Shown: positions 17,533 through 26,049 of the stretch, one piece after another
How the letters are laid out: each line of letters starts with the position of its first letter
Position numbering within the stretch: position 1 is the first letter of the stretch
NCBI RefSeq assembly: GCF_002204185.1
Contig: NZ_MXPU01000021.1
Span: 50,893 to 114,892 of the forward strand
DNA length: 64,000 bases
Origin: Rhizobium esperanzae
GTDB taxonomy: Bacteria; Pseudomonadota; Alphaproteobacteria; Rhizobiales; Rhizobiaceae
Reading direction: 5' to 3'
Made by a program: the position numbers and the translations under genes
Notes under the pieces: generated by a model
Told to the model about the DNA's origin: nothing
The model's database searches: none
What the model saw: only the letters and a program-made list of their open reading frames with translations

Positions 17533-18862
17533 CGAAGTCGAAGAGCAGCTTGACGTTCAGCCCGGCGATGACGACCGCGATTACATAGGCGATGCCGCTC
17601 AGCCAGCGCGGTGCGACGAGTTCGCCCATCTTGGCCTTGCTGGCGGTGAACATCACGAGCGGGAAGACGGCGAAGGAAAGCTGCAGGCTGAGCACCACCT
17701 GCGTGAGGATCAAAAGCTGCGCCGTGCCCTGGTCGCCGTACCAGATGGTGACGATTGCCGCCGGCACGATGGCGATCGCCCGGGTGATCAGCCGGCGCAC
17801 CCATGGCTGCAGCCGGATCTTGAGGAAACCTTCCATCACGATCTGGCCGGCAAGCGTCGCCGTCACCGTCGAGTTGAGGCCGCAGCACAGAAGCGCGATG
17901 CCGAACAGCGTCGGCGCGATCGCCAGACCCAGCAGCGGCGATAGCAGCGAATGGGCTTCGCCGAGTTCGACGATGTCGGTCCTGCCATGCGCATTGAAGG
18001 CGGCAGCGGCCAGGATCAGGATCGAGGCATTGATCAGCAGCGCGAAGCAGAGAGCGACCGTCGAGTCGATCGTCGCATAGGTCAGCGCCTCTTTCTTTTC
18101 CGGAACCGTATGGCCGTACGCCCGCGTCTGCACGATGCCGGAGTGGAGGTAGAGATTGTGCGGCATGACGGTCGCGCCGAGAATGCCGAGCGCCAGATAA
18201 AGCATCTCAGGATTGGTGACGATCTCGGTGGTCGGGAAGAAGCCGGTGATGACGGAGGCCCATTGCGGGTCGGCAAGCAGTATCTGCACGCCGAAGCAGA
18301 GCGCGATGACGCCGAGCAGCGCGATGATGAAGGCTTCCACCCAGCGGAAGCCGAGCTTCTGCAGGAAAAGGATCACGAAAACGTCGAGCGCAGTGATGAG
18401 AACGCCGAGTTCGAGCGGAATGCCCATCAGCAGGTTGAGGCCGATCGCGGTGCCGATCACCTCGGCGATGTCGGTGGCGATGATGGCAATTTCGGCAAAG
18501 GCCCAGAGCGGCACCGAAACCCATTTCGGATAGGCGTCGCGGCAGGCCTGCGCAAGGTCGCGGCCCGAGGCGATCGCCAGACGCGCGCAGAGCGATTGCA
18601 GGACGATTGCCATCAGGTTGGAAAGCAGTGCGACGGTGAGCAGCGCATAGCCGAATTTCGAGCCGCCGGCGAGCGAGGTCGCCCAGTTGCCGGGGTCCAT
18701 ATAGCCGACGGCGACCATATAGCCCGGCCCGGCAAAGGCCGCCGCCCTGCGCCATCTCGAGCTGTGACGCCCGGTTCCGACGGTGCGGTAGACATCCGAC
18801 AGCGACGCCTCTCCGCGTTCGTGCCGCCAGCCGTTTGTTGCATTGGGATTGAGGGCGTCCAT
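17522..18862 (-). CDS. mntH: Nramp-family Mn2+/Fe2+ transporter
   Basis: A 446-residue proton-coupled Mn2+ importer. The metal-binding signature is YMDPGNWATSLAGGSKFGY (about residues 61-79) and the second conserved site is ATVMPHNLYLHSGIVQTRAY (about residues 226-245), together with about eleven membrane helices. The N-terminal 45 residues are hydrophilic. The leader contains a Fur/Mur-like inverted repeat (18906-18928), which suggests repression by manganese. Convergent with the methyltransferase gene, overlapping by 11 bases. Confidence 0.96.
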   Translation of the reverse strand: MDALNPNATNGWRHERGEASLSDVYRTVGTGRHSSRWRRAAAFAGPGYMVAVGYMDPGNWATSLAGGSKFGYALLTVALLSNLMAIVLQSLCARLAIASGRDLAQACRDAYPKWVSVPLWAFAEIAIIATDIAEVIGTAIGLNLLMGIPLELGVLITALDVFVILFLQKLGFRWVEAFIIALLGVIALCFGVQILLADPQWASVITGFFPTTEIVTNPEMLYLALGILGATVMPHNLYLHSGIVQTRAYGHTVPEKKEALTYATIDSTVALCFALLINASILILAAAAFNAHGRTDIVELGEAHSLLSPLLGLAIAPTLFGIALLCCGLNSTVTATLAGQIVMEGFLKIRLQPWVRRLITRAIAIVPAAIVTIWYGDQGTAQLLILTQVVLSLQLSFAVFPLVMFTASKAKMGELVAPRWLSGIAYVIAVVIAGLNVKLLFDFVTG

Positions 18863-18905
18863 GCCATTTCCACCTGTTTATCTTCCTTGCACTATGCCGA
18901 ATTAG

Positions 18906-18928
18906 AATGATAATGCAAGTCATTCGCA
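18906..18928 (-). promoter_or_regulatory. Candidate Mur/Fur-type operator upstream of mntH
   Basis: On the plus strand AATGATAATGCAAGTCATT (18906-18924) has AATGA/TCATT arms, and the overlapping TGCAAGTCATTCGCA (18914-18928) resembles the Mur-responsive TGCAA...TTGCA element of rhizobia. It lies about 45 bases upstream of the mntH start. In alphaproteobacteria Mur (a Fur homologue) represses Mn2+ uptake genes. The site is seen; binding is inferred. Confidence 0.5.
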
Positions 18929-19044
18929 ACAAGAAAAATCATCCTGGATGTTTTGCAAACGCGGCCATTGCGTTTGTCGTTCCAGCGCATACATGGATGC
19001 CGATCGCAGATGACGATCGGGCGACCCGAAGCGAAGGATGGGAA

Positions 19045-19905
19045 ATGGCCGGATTCTTGAGAAAATTGCTGCCGAAACGGTTCCGCAAGGATGGCGTCAC
19101 CATCCCGGTCGTCAGATTGCAGGGCGCGATCATCACCGGCGGCGGCCAGTTCCGGCCGACCCTCAACCTCGCAAATGTCGCCCCGGTTCTGGAAAAGGCC
19201 TTCGCCATGAAGGACGCGCCGGCGGTGGCCATTGCGATCAACTCGCCGGGCGGCTCGCCGGTCCAGTCCCGGCTGATCTTCACCCGCATCCGCGAGCTTG
19301 CCCGCGAGAAGAAGAAGAAGGTTCTGATCTTCGTCGAGGATGTCGCCGCCTCCGGCGGCTATATGATCGCGCTTGCCGGCGACGAGATCATCGCCGACGC
19401 CACCTCGATCGTCGGCTCGATCGGCGTCGTCTCCGGCGGTTTCGGCTTTCCCGAACTGCTGAAGAAGATCGGCGTCGAGCGCCGCGTCTATACGGCGGGC
19501 GAAAACAAGGTGATCCTCGATCCGTTCCAGCCGGAAAAGGAAAAGGATATCGAGTACCTCAAGAGCCTGCAGCTCGAAATCCACCAGGTCTTCATCGCAA
19601 TGGTGCGCGAGCGCCGCGCCGGCAAGCTGACGGATGATGCGACGGTGTTTTCCGGCCTGTTCTGGAGCGGTACGCGCGGCCTCGAGCTTGGCCTCATCGA
19701 CGGCCTCGGCGACATGCGCCAGGAATTGAAGCGGCGCTACGGCCAGAAGACCCGGCTGGAACTCGTCACCGCCGGCCGCGGCCTCTTCGGCCGCCGCATA
19801 CCCGGCGTATCGCCTGTTACACTCGAGGGCGCGGGGTCAGGTCTCGCAACGGGACTTGTCGAAGCGGCCGAAGAGAGAGCATTGTGGAGCCGCTTCGGGC
19901 TTTGA
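19045..19905 (+). CDS. S49-family signal peptide peptidase SppA-like
   Basis: A 286-residue S49 serine peptidase of the short, single-domain type. Conserved blocks are VAIAINSPGGSPVQSRLI, the nucleophile region VAASGGYMIALAGDEI (Ser about residue 110) and the lysine-bearing YTAGENKVILDPFQP. Such enzymes degrade signal peptides or membrane protein fragments. No clear N-terminal membrane anchor is visible, unlike E. coli SppA. I chose ATG 19045 (MAGFLRKLLPKRF), preceded by AAGGATGGGAA; the frame is open 46 codons upstream over the mntH operator region. A small membrane protein follows after 18 bases. Confidence 0.88.
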   Translation: MAGFLRKLLPKRFRKDGVTIPVVRLQGAIITGGGQFRPTLNLANVAPVLEKAFAMKDAPAVAIAINSPGGSPVQSRLIFTRIRELAREKKKKVLIFVEDVAASGGYMIALAGDEIIADATSIVGSIGVVSGGFGFPELLKKIGVERRVYTAGENKVILDPFQPEKEKDIEYLKSLQLEIHQVFIAMVRERRAGKLTDDATVFSGLFWSGTRGLELGLIDGLGDMRQELKRRYGQKTRLELVTAGRGLFGRRIPGVSPVTLEGAGSGLATGLVEAAEERALWSRFGL

Positions 19906-19923
19906 GAGGAGCAAGAAAGGGGC

Positions 19924-20115
19924 ATGGCACAGCTTATCACGATCCTGATCCTGGTGTTCTCAGCCTGGTGGCTCTACCGCCGCTTCGTCTCCGATGCCCG
20001 CAAGCTCACCGAAAAATCGCGCCGCGCCGAAAAGGAACGCCAGACCGGCGCAATCGGCACCCTGGTCAAGGACCCGGTGACGGGGGAGTATCGGCTGAAG
20101 CGAGATGAGGAATAG
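19924..20115 (+). CDS. Small single-pass membrane protein, unknown
   Basis: A 63-residue protein with one N-terminal membrane segment (MAQLITILILVFSAWWLYRR) and a basic, charged tail ending GEYRLKRDEE. No known domain. AAGAAAGGGGC precedes the ATG, and it sits 18 bases behind the SppA-like gene, so the two are probably one transcript. It may assist the peptidase, but nothing in the sequence shows this. Confidence 0.6.
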   Translation: MAQLITILILVFSAWWLYRRFVSDARKLTEKSRRAEKERQTGAIGTLVKDPVTGEYRLKRDEE

Positions 20116-20117
20116 AC

Positions 20118-20285
20118 TTCAATTCTCCCTTCTCCCCAGCGGGGAGAAGGTGGCCCGAAGGGTCTGATGAGGGAGGCCGTACGGCACGCCATTGATTGCC
20201 TCGCTTGCGCGCCGTGCATTCGCTCCTATCGCAGCTCACCCCCTCATCTGCCTGCCGGCATCTTCTCCCCGCTGGGGAGAAGGGA
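20118..20285. repeat. Pair of inverted CTTCTCCCC palindromic repeats
   Basis: The 325-base gap before glyQ contains two copies of one element in opposite orientation. CTTCTCCCCAGCGGGGAGAAG lies at about 20130-20150 with GGTCTGATGAGGG after it, and CCCCCTCATCTGCCTGCCGG then CTTCTCCCCGCTGGGGAGAAG at about 20239-20281. Each is a hairpin. The segment 20286-20440 shows no gene. The consensus (CCCCTCATCYGCCTGCCGGC followed by the hairpin) recurs at 35.3-35.5 kb and, interrupted, at 63.65 kb. Confidence 0.8.
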
Positions 20286-20440
20286 TATGCGGCACCGCCC
20301 AGCGAAATACAGGATGGGTAGGGCGGCGAAACTCCGCTTGCGTCACCACACAGCGTCGCCGCCCCCGCAAAACCCTTGACCCCTGCCGCCCTCCATGGCA
20401 CCTGTCGCGCCGATAATTCCCAAGCCAGCGGTGCCATCCC

Positions 20441-21397
20441 ATGTCAGCTATCCCAGACCATATGAACCCGAAGCGCTCCTTCCAGGCGCTGATCCTGACC
20501 CTGCATAGCTACTGGGCGGACAAGGGTTGTGCGGTGCTGCAGCCCTACGACATGGAAGTCGGCGCCGGCACCTTCCACCCGGCCACCACCCTGCGCGCCC
20601 TCGGCCCCAAGCCCTGGAAGGCCGCTTACGTCCAGCCCTCGCGCCGCCCGTCGGACGGCCGCTATGGCGAGAACCCGAACCGGCTGCAGCATTATTACCA
20701 GTATCAGGTCATCCTGAAGCCGAACCCGCCTAACCTGCAGGAACTCTATCTCGGCTCGCTGGCGGCGATCGGTCTCGATCCGCTGCTGCACGACATCCGC
20801 TTCGTCGAGGATGACTGGGAAAGCCCGACGCTCGGCGCCTGGGGCCTCGGCTGGGAATGCTGGTGCGACGGCATGGAAGTCTCGCAATTCACCTATTTCC
20901 AGCAGGTCTGCGGCATCGAATGCGCGCCGGTCGCGGGCGAACTGACCTATGGTCTCGAGCGCCTCGCCATGTATGTCCAGGGCGTCGACAATGTCTACGA
21001 TCTGAATTTCAACGGCCGCGAGGGCGACGAGGAGATCAGCTATGGCGACGTCTTCCTGCAGGCCGAGCAGGAATATTCGCGTCACAATTTCGAATTCGCC
21101 AATACCGAGATGCTGCATCGCCACTTCGTCGATGCCGAGAAGGAATGCCGGGCGCTGCTCGATGCCGGCGCCGCCGGTCAAAGCGACAATCAGCGCCTGC
21201 ACAAATGCGTCTTCCCGGCCTATGACCAGTGCATCAAGGCCAGCCACGTCTTCAACCTGCTCGACGCTCGCGGCGTCATCTCGGTCACCGAGCGCCAGAG
21301 CTATATCCTGCGGGTGCGCACGCTCGCCAAGGCCTGCGGCGAAGCCTTTTTGCTGACCGACGCCGGCGGCGTCAACCTGTCGAAAGAGGCGGCATGA
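20441..21397 (+). CDS. glyQ: Glycyl-tRNA synthetase alpha subunit
   Basis: The catalytic alpha chain (318 residues) of the bacterial alpha2beta2 class II glycyl-tRNA synthetase. Diagnostic stretches include LILTLHSYWADKGCAVLQPY, EVGAGTFHPATTLRALGPKP and AYVQPSRRPSDGRYGENPNR, with CDGMEVSQFTYFQQ and LTYGLERLAMYVQGVDNVYD later. The C-terminus is VNLSKEAA. The stop overlaps the next start as ATGA. The last 72 bases have a decayed second copy at 22012-22082. The beta subunit gene glyS is at 33078-35192 on the other strand, about 12 kb away, so the two subunits are not co-transcribed. Confidence 0.98.
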   Translation: MSAIPDHMNPKRSFQALILTLHSYWADKGCAVLQPYDMEVGAGTFHPATTLRALGPKPWKAAYVQPSRRPSDGRYGENPNRLQHYYQYQVILKPNPPNLQELYLGSLAAIGLDPLLHDIRFVEDDWESPTLGAWGLGWECWCDGMEVSQFTYFQQVCGIECAPVAGELTYGLERLAMYVQGVDNVYDLNFNGREGDEEISYGDVFLQAEQEYSRHNFEFANTEMLHRHFVDAEKECRALLDAGAAGQSDNQRLHKCVFPAYDQCIKASHVFNLLDARGVISVTERQSYILRVRTLAKACGEAFLLTDAGGVNLSKEAA

Positions 21398-21945
21398 CGC
21401 AAAAGCCTGCCAGCCGTATAGTCCATCTCAACGGCTGGCCAGGCACCGGGAAGCTGACCGTCGGCCGATTGCTCGCGAGAAGGCTCGGCGCGCGGCTCAT
21501 CGACAACCACACGTTGCTTAATCCGGCCGAAGCTCTTTTCGCCCGCAGCAACCCTCTGCATGCGTCGCTGCGCGAGCAAGTTCGGCGGGCGGTTTTCGAC
21601 CATGCTGTGCGCGTCGATCCGGCTGAAAGCTTCGTCTTTACCGATGCTCTTGCGGATGACGAGCATGATGGTGCGATGTTCTCCTGGTATGTCGATCTGG
21701 CTGTCGCCAGAGGCGCGGATCTGGTCGCGGTTCTGCTCGATTGCGCGCCGGAGGAGAATGCCAGGCGCCTCATCTCTCCCGGCCGGTCCGAGGCGCTCAA
21801 GCTGACGGATACGGCGAAGCTGCAACAGCTCCGGGCGACCTACAAACTGTTGCGCGGACTGGCTGAACAGACGGTCGTCATTGATACGACGGAGCTTTTG
21901 CCGGAGCAGACGGCGGCCCGAATTCTCGCGCAGATCGGTGTTTGA
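21394..21945 (+). CDS. P-loop kinase/AAA-family small ATPase
   Basis: A 183-residue nucleotide-binding protein. VHLNGWPGTGKLTVGRLLAR is a Walker A-like loop in which the residue after GK is Leu, followed by Thr; this GKLT form occurs in a family of small bacterial kinases, so it need not be inactive. DNHTLLNPAEALFA and AVLLDCAPEENARRLISPGR (lid-like, with arginines) resemble gluconate/adenylate-kinase-type folds. The substrate is unknown. ATG overlaps the glyQ stop (ATGA). The gene lies between glyQ and a duplicated fragment of the glyQ 3' end, so it looks inserted. No mobility gene accompanies it. Confidence 0.75.
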   Translation: MTQKPASRIVHLNGWPGTGKLTVGRLLARRLGARLIDNHTLLNPAEALFARSNPLHASLREQVRRAVFDHAVRVDPAESFVFTDALADDEHDGAMFSWYVDLAVARGADLVAVLLDCAPEENARRLISPGRSEALKLTDTAKLQQLRATYKLLRGLAEQTVVIDTTELLPEQTAARILAQIGV

Positions 21946-22011
21946 TGAAAGCTGGGATTACTGCGTAGTCTTTGCACAAACATTGACCTCGTTCCAGGGA
22001 TTGGCGGATGA

Positions 22012-22082
22012 GCCAAGGCCCGCGCGAACCCTTCCTGCTGACCGACCCCGGCCGCGTCAGTTTCTCGAAAGAGTCGGCGTAA
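22012..22082 (+). pseudogene. glyQ': Decayed second copy of the glyQ 3' end
   Basis: GCCAAGGCC at 22012 followed by CTGCTGACCGACCCCGG, CGCGTCAG, CTCGAAAGAG and a TAA stop aligns with glyQ 21326-21397 over 71-72 bases with a one-base gap and roughly a dozen substitutions. It corresponds to the last 23 codons of glyQ. It carries no start and cannot be expressed as a protein. It marks the old right end of glyQ before the kinase gene arrived, or the end of a partial tandem duplication. Confidence 0.8.
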
Positions 22083-22188
22083 AAGCAACTCGAAAAAATC
22101 ACCGCTTCCGCGACTGCGCTTCTTTTACGCGAACCGCTCGACCACTATCTTATCGCTGTTTCGATCAGGTATAGATTCGGTCTGTCTT

Positions 22189-23991
22189 TTGAAGAGCGGT
22201 ATTCTTTATTTTAAAATAGCGTTTGAAAACTGCGCAGCCCGTGTGTCGCGGCTGTTATCATGGCTGACACCATGCGCAGTTCTTGTCCTGCTGACCTCGT
22301 GCAGCGATTTTGAAAATGAGTTCGCCGTTCAGTCGGCAAACACCACGATCGAAGTCTCCACCGACGGCACCGCCTTTGTGTCCGAAAGTTTCGACATCCT
22401 GGTCAAGAGGGCGGTAAATTACGGTGGTGTTTACGTTGATATCCCTCAACGTTTCACGGATGCGTCGGGTGGTGCTCACTGGCGAGATTTCAAACTTGCC
22501 GCAGCTCGGCGTGACGGAGAAGACGAATACTATTCCCGGGAACATAATGTGCCGGGCCGCTCGATTTATATAGGGGCGGAGCACTGCAAAAGTTGCTCTG
22601 CAGATCTGCCCACCGGCCTTACAAAGATCCAGATCGCTTATTGGCTCGGACGCCTCGTTCGTCAGGAAGGCGACCACGAGATTCTCTTCCTGCCGGCCTA
22701 TATGGGCCGCGTGCACGGCCAGGCAGCGAAAAAAACGCTTACTTTGAAGCTGCCGCCGGGCGGAACGTTACGGCCCGCGCAACAGAATCGGGCGGCCGCC
22801 TATGACCTCAGGCGCAGCGCACCGAATGAGATCTTGGTGTCAATTCCAGCAGGTAAAGAGGATCGAGTCTTGCCGGATATCGAGATTGAATATCCCGCAG
22901 GCACCTTTGTGACAGTCACGAGCGGCAAGCGGGTACAGTTATGGCTTTCCGATCACTTTCTCCCATTCCTCAGCATTTTAGGGCCGCTTATCGTCGGTCT
23001 GGTCGCTATATTCAAATTTCGACCGTCATGGCTTATGCCTGCACCATTAATAACTGTCGACACCAAAGTGACGGAAAGCATATCCCCCGCTCTGGCAGCC
23101 TATCTTTTCTTGAATTGGAAGCCAGATGCGGCAAAAGCGGCCTTCATGGCGTCTGTCTGCCATCTCGCAGTCAAGCGGACGCTTCGCATTTCCAGCCTGG
23201 GTGAGGATGCCGAGGCTTCGGACCTATTGGCAAAGCAAGACCGAAGGAAGAGCAAGGCGGGTCGCGCCAAATGGTATGATCTTCCGGCTGCGACGCGCTT
23301 GGTATTCGGCGGCATTGCAAAGGAACCGTCTGTCGGCGATCGGCGCAGAGTTAAAAATGCCCGGCCTGATGTGAGAGATGAATTGCACAGAACAATCACT
23401 GAGGAATATCAGAAGATCAGAGGCATAGATCAGTGGAGCTTGGCGGCTGCAGCCGCCATTTTGGCTCTCGCCATTGCCGTCGCCTCTTTCTCGGGCCTTT
23501 TTCTTTTTTCCGCGGCCATCTCAGGGTTATTGCTCACTGTTTTTCTCGTGGTTGCGATGGTCCGCCATCCAGAGCGGTTTCCCGTGGCCACCGGCACCTT
23601 CGAGCAGTTCAAACAGGCGATGAGTTTGATAGTGGGTCTTCCGATGGTGGCGATTGTTGCACTTGTCTATATCGGCACGACTGAGGTGATCAGCGAGCAG
23701 TGGCCATATCTAATGGCGATCTTGGTGCACATTGCCGGCATTGTTGCCGTTTTGGCAATGCTCCGCATGCCCACTCCGAAGCAGCGGAAGATCCAGCATA
23801 ACATGCTCATTTTGAACCGTTATCTGCGCGGTGGAATTGACGGTCCGGCAATGTCGGTCGAATGCTACGAGCACTATCTGCCGTTTGCCGTCGCGCTCAA
23901 CGTCGAGCAACGCTGGACGGAGCGCTTCCATCTCTGGCGAGAGAGCCAGAAGATGGATCCCTATGCTCCGGATTGGCTGATAACCGCTTAG
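22189..23991 (+). CDS. DUF2207 membrane lipoprotein, divergent paralogue
   Basis: A 600-residue DUF2207 protein. A signal peptide ends in the lipobox LLTSC, so it is probably a lipoprotein facing the periplasm. The N-terminal beta domain (about 45-235) contains VNYGGVYVDIPQRFTD; a membrane segment (about 255-275), a cytoplasmic stretch, and two further helix pairs (about 415-455 and 485-525) follow. It ends after DPYAPDWLITA and lacks the glycine-rich tail of its paralogue at 26050-27981. The only in-frame starts are TTG 22189 or GTG 22243; the GTG gives a compact 20-residue signal. Bases are visibly more A/T-rich than in neighbours, which suggests transfer or relaxed selection. lemA follows. 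Confidence 0.75.
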   Translation: MKSGILYFKIAFENCAARVSRLLSWLTPCAVLVLLTSCSDFENEFAVQSANTTIEVSTDGTAFVSESFDILVKRAVNYGGVYVDIPQRFTDASGGAHWRDFKLAAARRDGEDEYYSREHNVPGRSIYIGAEHCKSCSADLPTGLTKIQIAYWLGRLVRQEGDHEILFLPAYMGRVHGQAAKKTLTLKLPPGGTLRPAQQNRAAAYDLRRSAPNEILVSIPAGKEDRVLPDIEIEYPAGTFVTVTSGKRVQLWLSDHFLPFLSILGPLIVGLVAIFKFRPSWLMPAPLITVDTKVTESISPALAAYLFLNWKPDAAKAAFMASVCHLAVKRTLRISSLGEDAEASDLLAKQDRRKSKAGRAKWYDLPAATRLVFGGIAKEPSVGDRRRVKNARPDVRDELHRTITEEYQKIRGIDQWSLAAAAAILALAIAVASFSGLFLFSAAISGLLLTVFLVVAMVRHPERFPVATGTFEQFKQAMSLIVGLPMVAIVALVYIGTTEVISEQWPYLMAILVHIAGIVAVLAMLRMPTPKQRKIQHNMLILNRYLRGGIDGPAMSVECYEHYLPFAVALNVEQRWTERFHLWRESQKMDPYAPDWLITA

Positions 23992-24105
23992 TCAGCGCAA
24001 GATCCATCCAAGTCTCGCCAAACCGGCTGAAGAATTGTTTCGCCAAGATGACTTTCCCATGCCGAATCACTAACCTGCGTTCATCAAATCGGGGAGCTCA
24101 TCTGC

Positions 24106-24657
24106 ATGTACGTGATACTCGCTATTGTCGCCGTCATCGCGCTTTACATCGTCTTCATCTACAACGGGCTGGTTCGTTCCCGGCAGATGGCGGAGGAAGC
24201 CTGGTCGGGCATTGACGTCCAGCTCAAGCGGCGCGCCGACCTGATCCCGAACCTGATCGAGACGGTCAAGGGTTATGCCGCCCATGAGAAATCGACGCTC
24301 GAAGAGGTGGTTGCGCTCCGCAACAAGGCGCAGGCCGTGCCATCGGGCGATGTTGCGGGCAGGGCGCAGGCGGAAGGGCTGCTCGGCCAGGCGCTCGGCC
24401 GGGTGATCGCGCTTGCCGAGGCCTATCCCGATCTCAAGGCCAACCAGAATTTCGCCGAATTGCAGGCCTCACTCGAAACTCTGGAGGGCGAGCTGCAGAT
24501 GGCGCGACGTTATTACAACGGGGCTGCCCGCGATCTGAACGTCAAGGTCGAAAGCTTTCCCTCCAATCTCGTCGCCGGCCAGTTCGGTTTTGCCAAGCGG
24601 GAGTATTTTGAGATCACCAATGAGACCGATCGCGCCGTTCCCAGCGTCAAATTCTGA
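24106..24657 (+). CDS. lemA: LemA family protein
   Basis: A 183-residue LemA-type protein: N-terminal membrane anchor (MYVILAIVAVIALYIVFIYN), then a helical bundle with the family signature YNGLVRSRQMAEEAWSGIDV, QLKRRADLIPNLIETVKGYA and ARRYYNGAARDLNVKVESFP. The function of LemA is not settled; it is often encoded beside DUF2207 or TPM-domain membrane proteins, as it is here on both sides. ATG 24106 has GGGGAGC about ten bases upstream. aroA follows 91 bases later. Confidence 0.93.
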   Translation: MYVILAIVAVIALYIVFIYNGLVRSRQMAEEAWSGIDVQLKRRADLIPNLIETVKGYAAHEKSTLEEVVALRNKAQAVPSGDVAGRAQAEGLLGQALGRVIALAEAYPDLKANQNFAELQASLETLEGELQMARRYYNGAARDLNVKVESFPSNLVAGQFGFAKREYFEITNETDRAVPSVKF

Positions 24658-24748
24658 GGATCCGGCATTTTGCCTTTGCGAGAAAGCGGTTAAGAGCAAG
24701 GGCAGACGGCGACGCGCTTTAGCCTCGCTCATGGACGGAAGGCACAGC

Positions 24749-26011
24749 ATGACACGCACAGCCAAACTCACGATCATCCCGCCGGGCAAGCCGCTTTCGG
24801 GCCGCGCCATGCCGCCGGGTTCGAAGTCGATCACCAATCGCGCCCTGCTGCTCGCCGGCCTTGCCAAGGGCACGAGCCGGCTGACCGGCGCGCTGAAGAG
24901 CGACGATACGTGTTATATGGCCGATGCGCTGCGCGCCATGGGGGTCGCGATCGATGAGCCCGATGACACCACCTTCGTCGTCACCGGCAGCGGCAGGCTC
25001 ACGCCGCCGAAGGCGCCGCTCTTCCTCGGCAATGCCGGTACGGCCACGCGCTTCCTGACGGCGGCTGCGGCTCTCGTCGACGGCACCGTCATCGTCGACG
25101 GCGACGAGCACATGCGCAAGCGACCGATCGGCCCGCTGGTCGAGGCGATGTGCAAGCTCGGCATCGACGTGAGCGCCGAGACCGGCTGTCCGCCGGTCAC
25201 CGTTCGGGGCACGGGCCGCTTCGAGGCCGACCGGATCCTGATCGATGGCGGACTGTCCAGCCAATATGTCTCGGCGCTGCTGATGATGGCGGCCGGTGGC
25301 GACCGTCCCGTCGACATCGAACTCGTCGGCGAGGATATCGGCGCGCTTGGCTATATCGATCTAACCACGGCGGCGATGAAGGCCTTCGGCGCCAAGGTCG
25401 AAAAGATCAGCCCCGTCACCTGGCGCGTCGAGCCGACCGGCTACCGCGCCACCGATTTCGTCATCGAGCCGGATGCATCCGCCGCGACCTACCTCTGGGC
25501 CGCCGAGGTGCTGAGCGATGGCAGGATCGATCTCGGCGTGCCGAACGATGCCTTCACCCAGCCGGATGCCAAGGCCTACGATACGATCGCCAAGTTCCCG
25601 CATCTGCCGGCTGAAATCGATGGCTCGCAGATGCAGGATGCCGTTCCGACGATCGCCGTACTTGCCGCCTTCAACGAGACGCCGGTCCGCTTCGTCGGGA
25701 TCGCCAATCTGCGCGTCAAGGAATGCGACCGCATCCGTGCGCTGTCGACCGGGCTCAACAATATCCGCAAAGGCCTGGCCGTCGAGCAGGGAGACGATCT
25801 GATCGTCCATTCCGATCCTGCTCTCGCCGGTCAAACGCTGCCGGCGGAGATCGACACCTTTGCCGATCACCGCATCGCCATGAGCTTTGCGCTCGCCGGC
25901 CTGAAGATCGATGGCATCACCATTCTCGACCCCGATTGTGTCGGCAAGACCTTCCCCGCCTATTGGCGGACGCTCGCCGCCCTCGGCGCGACCTATCGGG
26001 ACAAGGATTGA
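24749..26011 (+). CDS. aroA: EPSP synthase (3-phosphoshikimate 1-carboxyvinyltransferase), class I-like
   Basis: A 420-residue EPSP synthase (shikimate pathway: shikimate-3-phosphate plus PEP). All key residues can be matched to E. coli AroA: PPGSKSITNRALLLAGLAKG, LFLGNAGTATRFLTAAAALV, HMRKRPIGPL, LSSQYVSALLMMAAGG, MQDAVPTIAVLAAF, RVKECDRIRALS, ADHRIAMSFALAG and GKTFPAYW. The residue equivalent to E. coli Pro101 is Phe (GTATRF). The motif set is class I-like; rhizobia normally have a separate class II (CP4-like) gene, so this may be a second copy. ATG 24749 follows GGAAGG; the frame is open earlier but overlaps lemA. The following DUF2207 gene starts 38 bases later. Confidence 0.9.
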   Translation: MTRTAKLTIIPPGKPLSGRAMPPGSKSITNRALLLAGLAKGTSRLTGALKSDDTCYMADALRAMGVAIDEPDDTTFVVTGSGRLTPPKAPLFLGNAGTATRFLTAAAALVDGTVIVDGDEHMRKRPIGPLVEAMCKLGIDVSAETGCPPVTVRGTGRFEADRILIDGGLSSQYVSALLMMAAGGDRPVDIELVGEDIGALGYIDLTTAAMKAFGAKVEKISPVTWRVEPTGYRATDFVIEPDASAATYLWAAEVLSDGRIDLGVPNDAFTQPDAKAYDTIAKFPHLPAEIDGSQMQDAVPTIAVLAAFNETPVRFVGIANLRVKECDRIRALSTGLNNIRKGLAVEQGDDLIVHSDPALAGQTLPAEIDTFADHRIAMSFALAGLKIDGITILDPDCVGKTFPAYWRTLAALGATYRDKD

Positions 26012-26049
26012 AGCAAGGCGCAGCCGGGGCAGCCGGCGGGGAGACAGGG

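Noticed and set aside
21394..21945. Dead kinase because the Walker A loop has GKL instead of GKS/T
   Set aside because: A Thr follows directly (GKLT), and I recall a small-kinase family with this form; the rest of the protein is intact.
20441..22082. Active integrative element at the glyQ 3' end
   Set aside because: There is a duplicated gene end but no integrase, transposase or other element gene between the copies; only a relic or duplication can be claimed.
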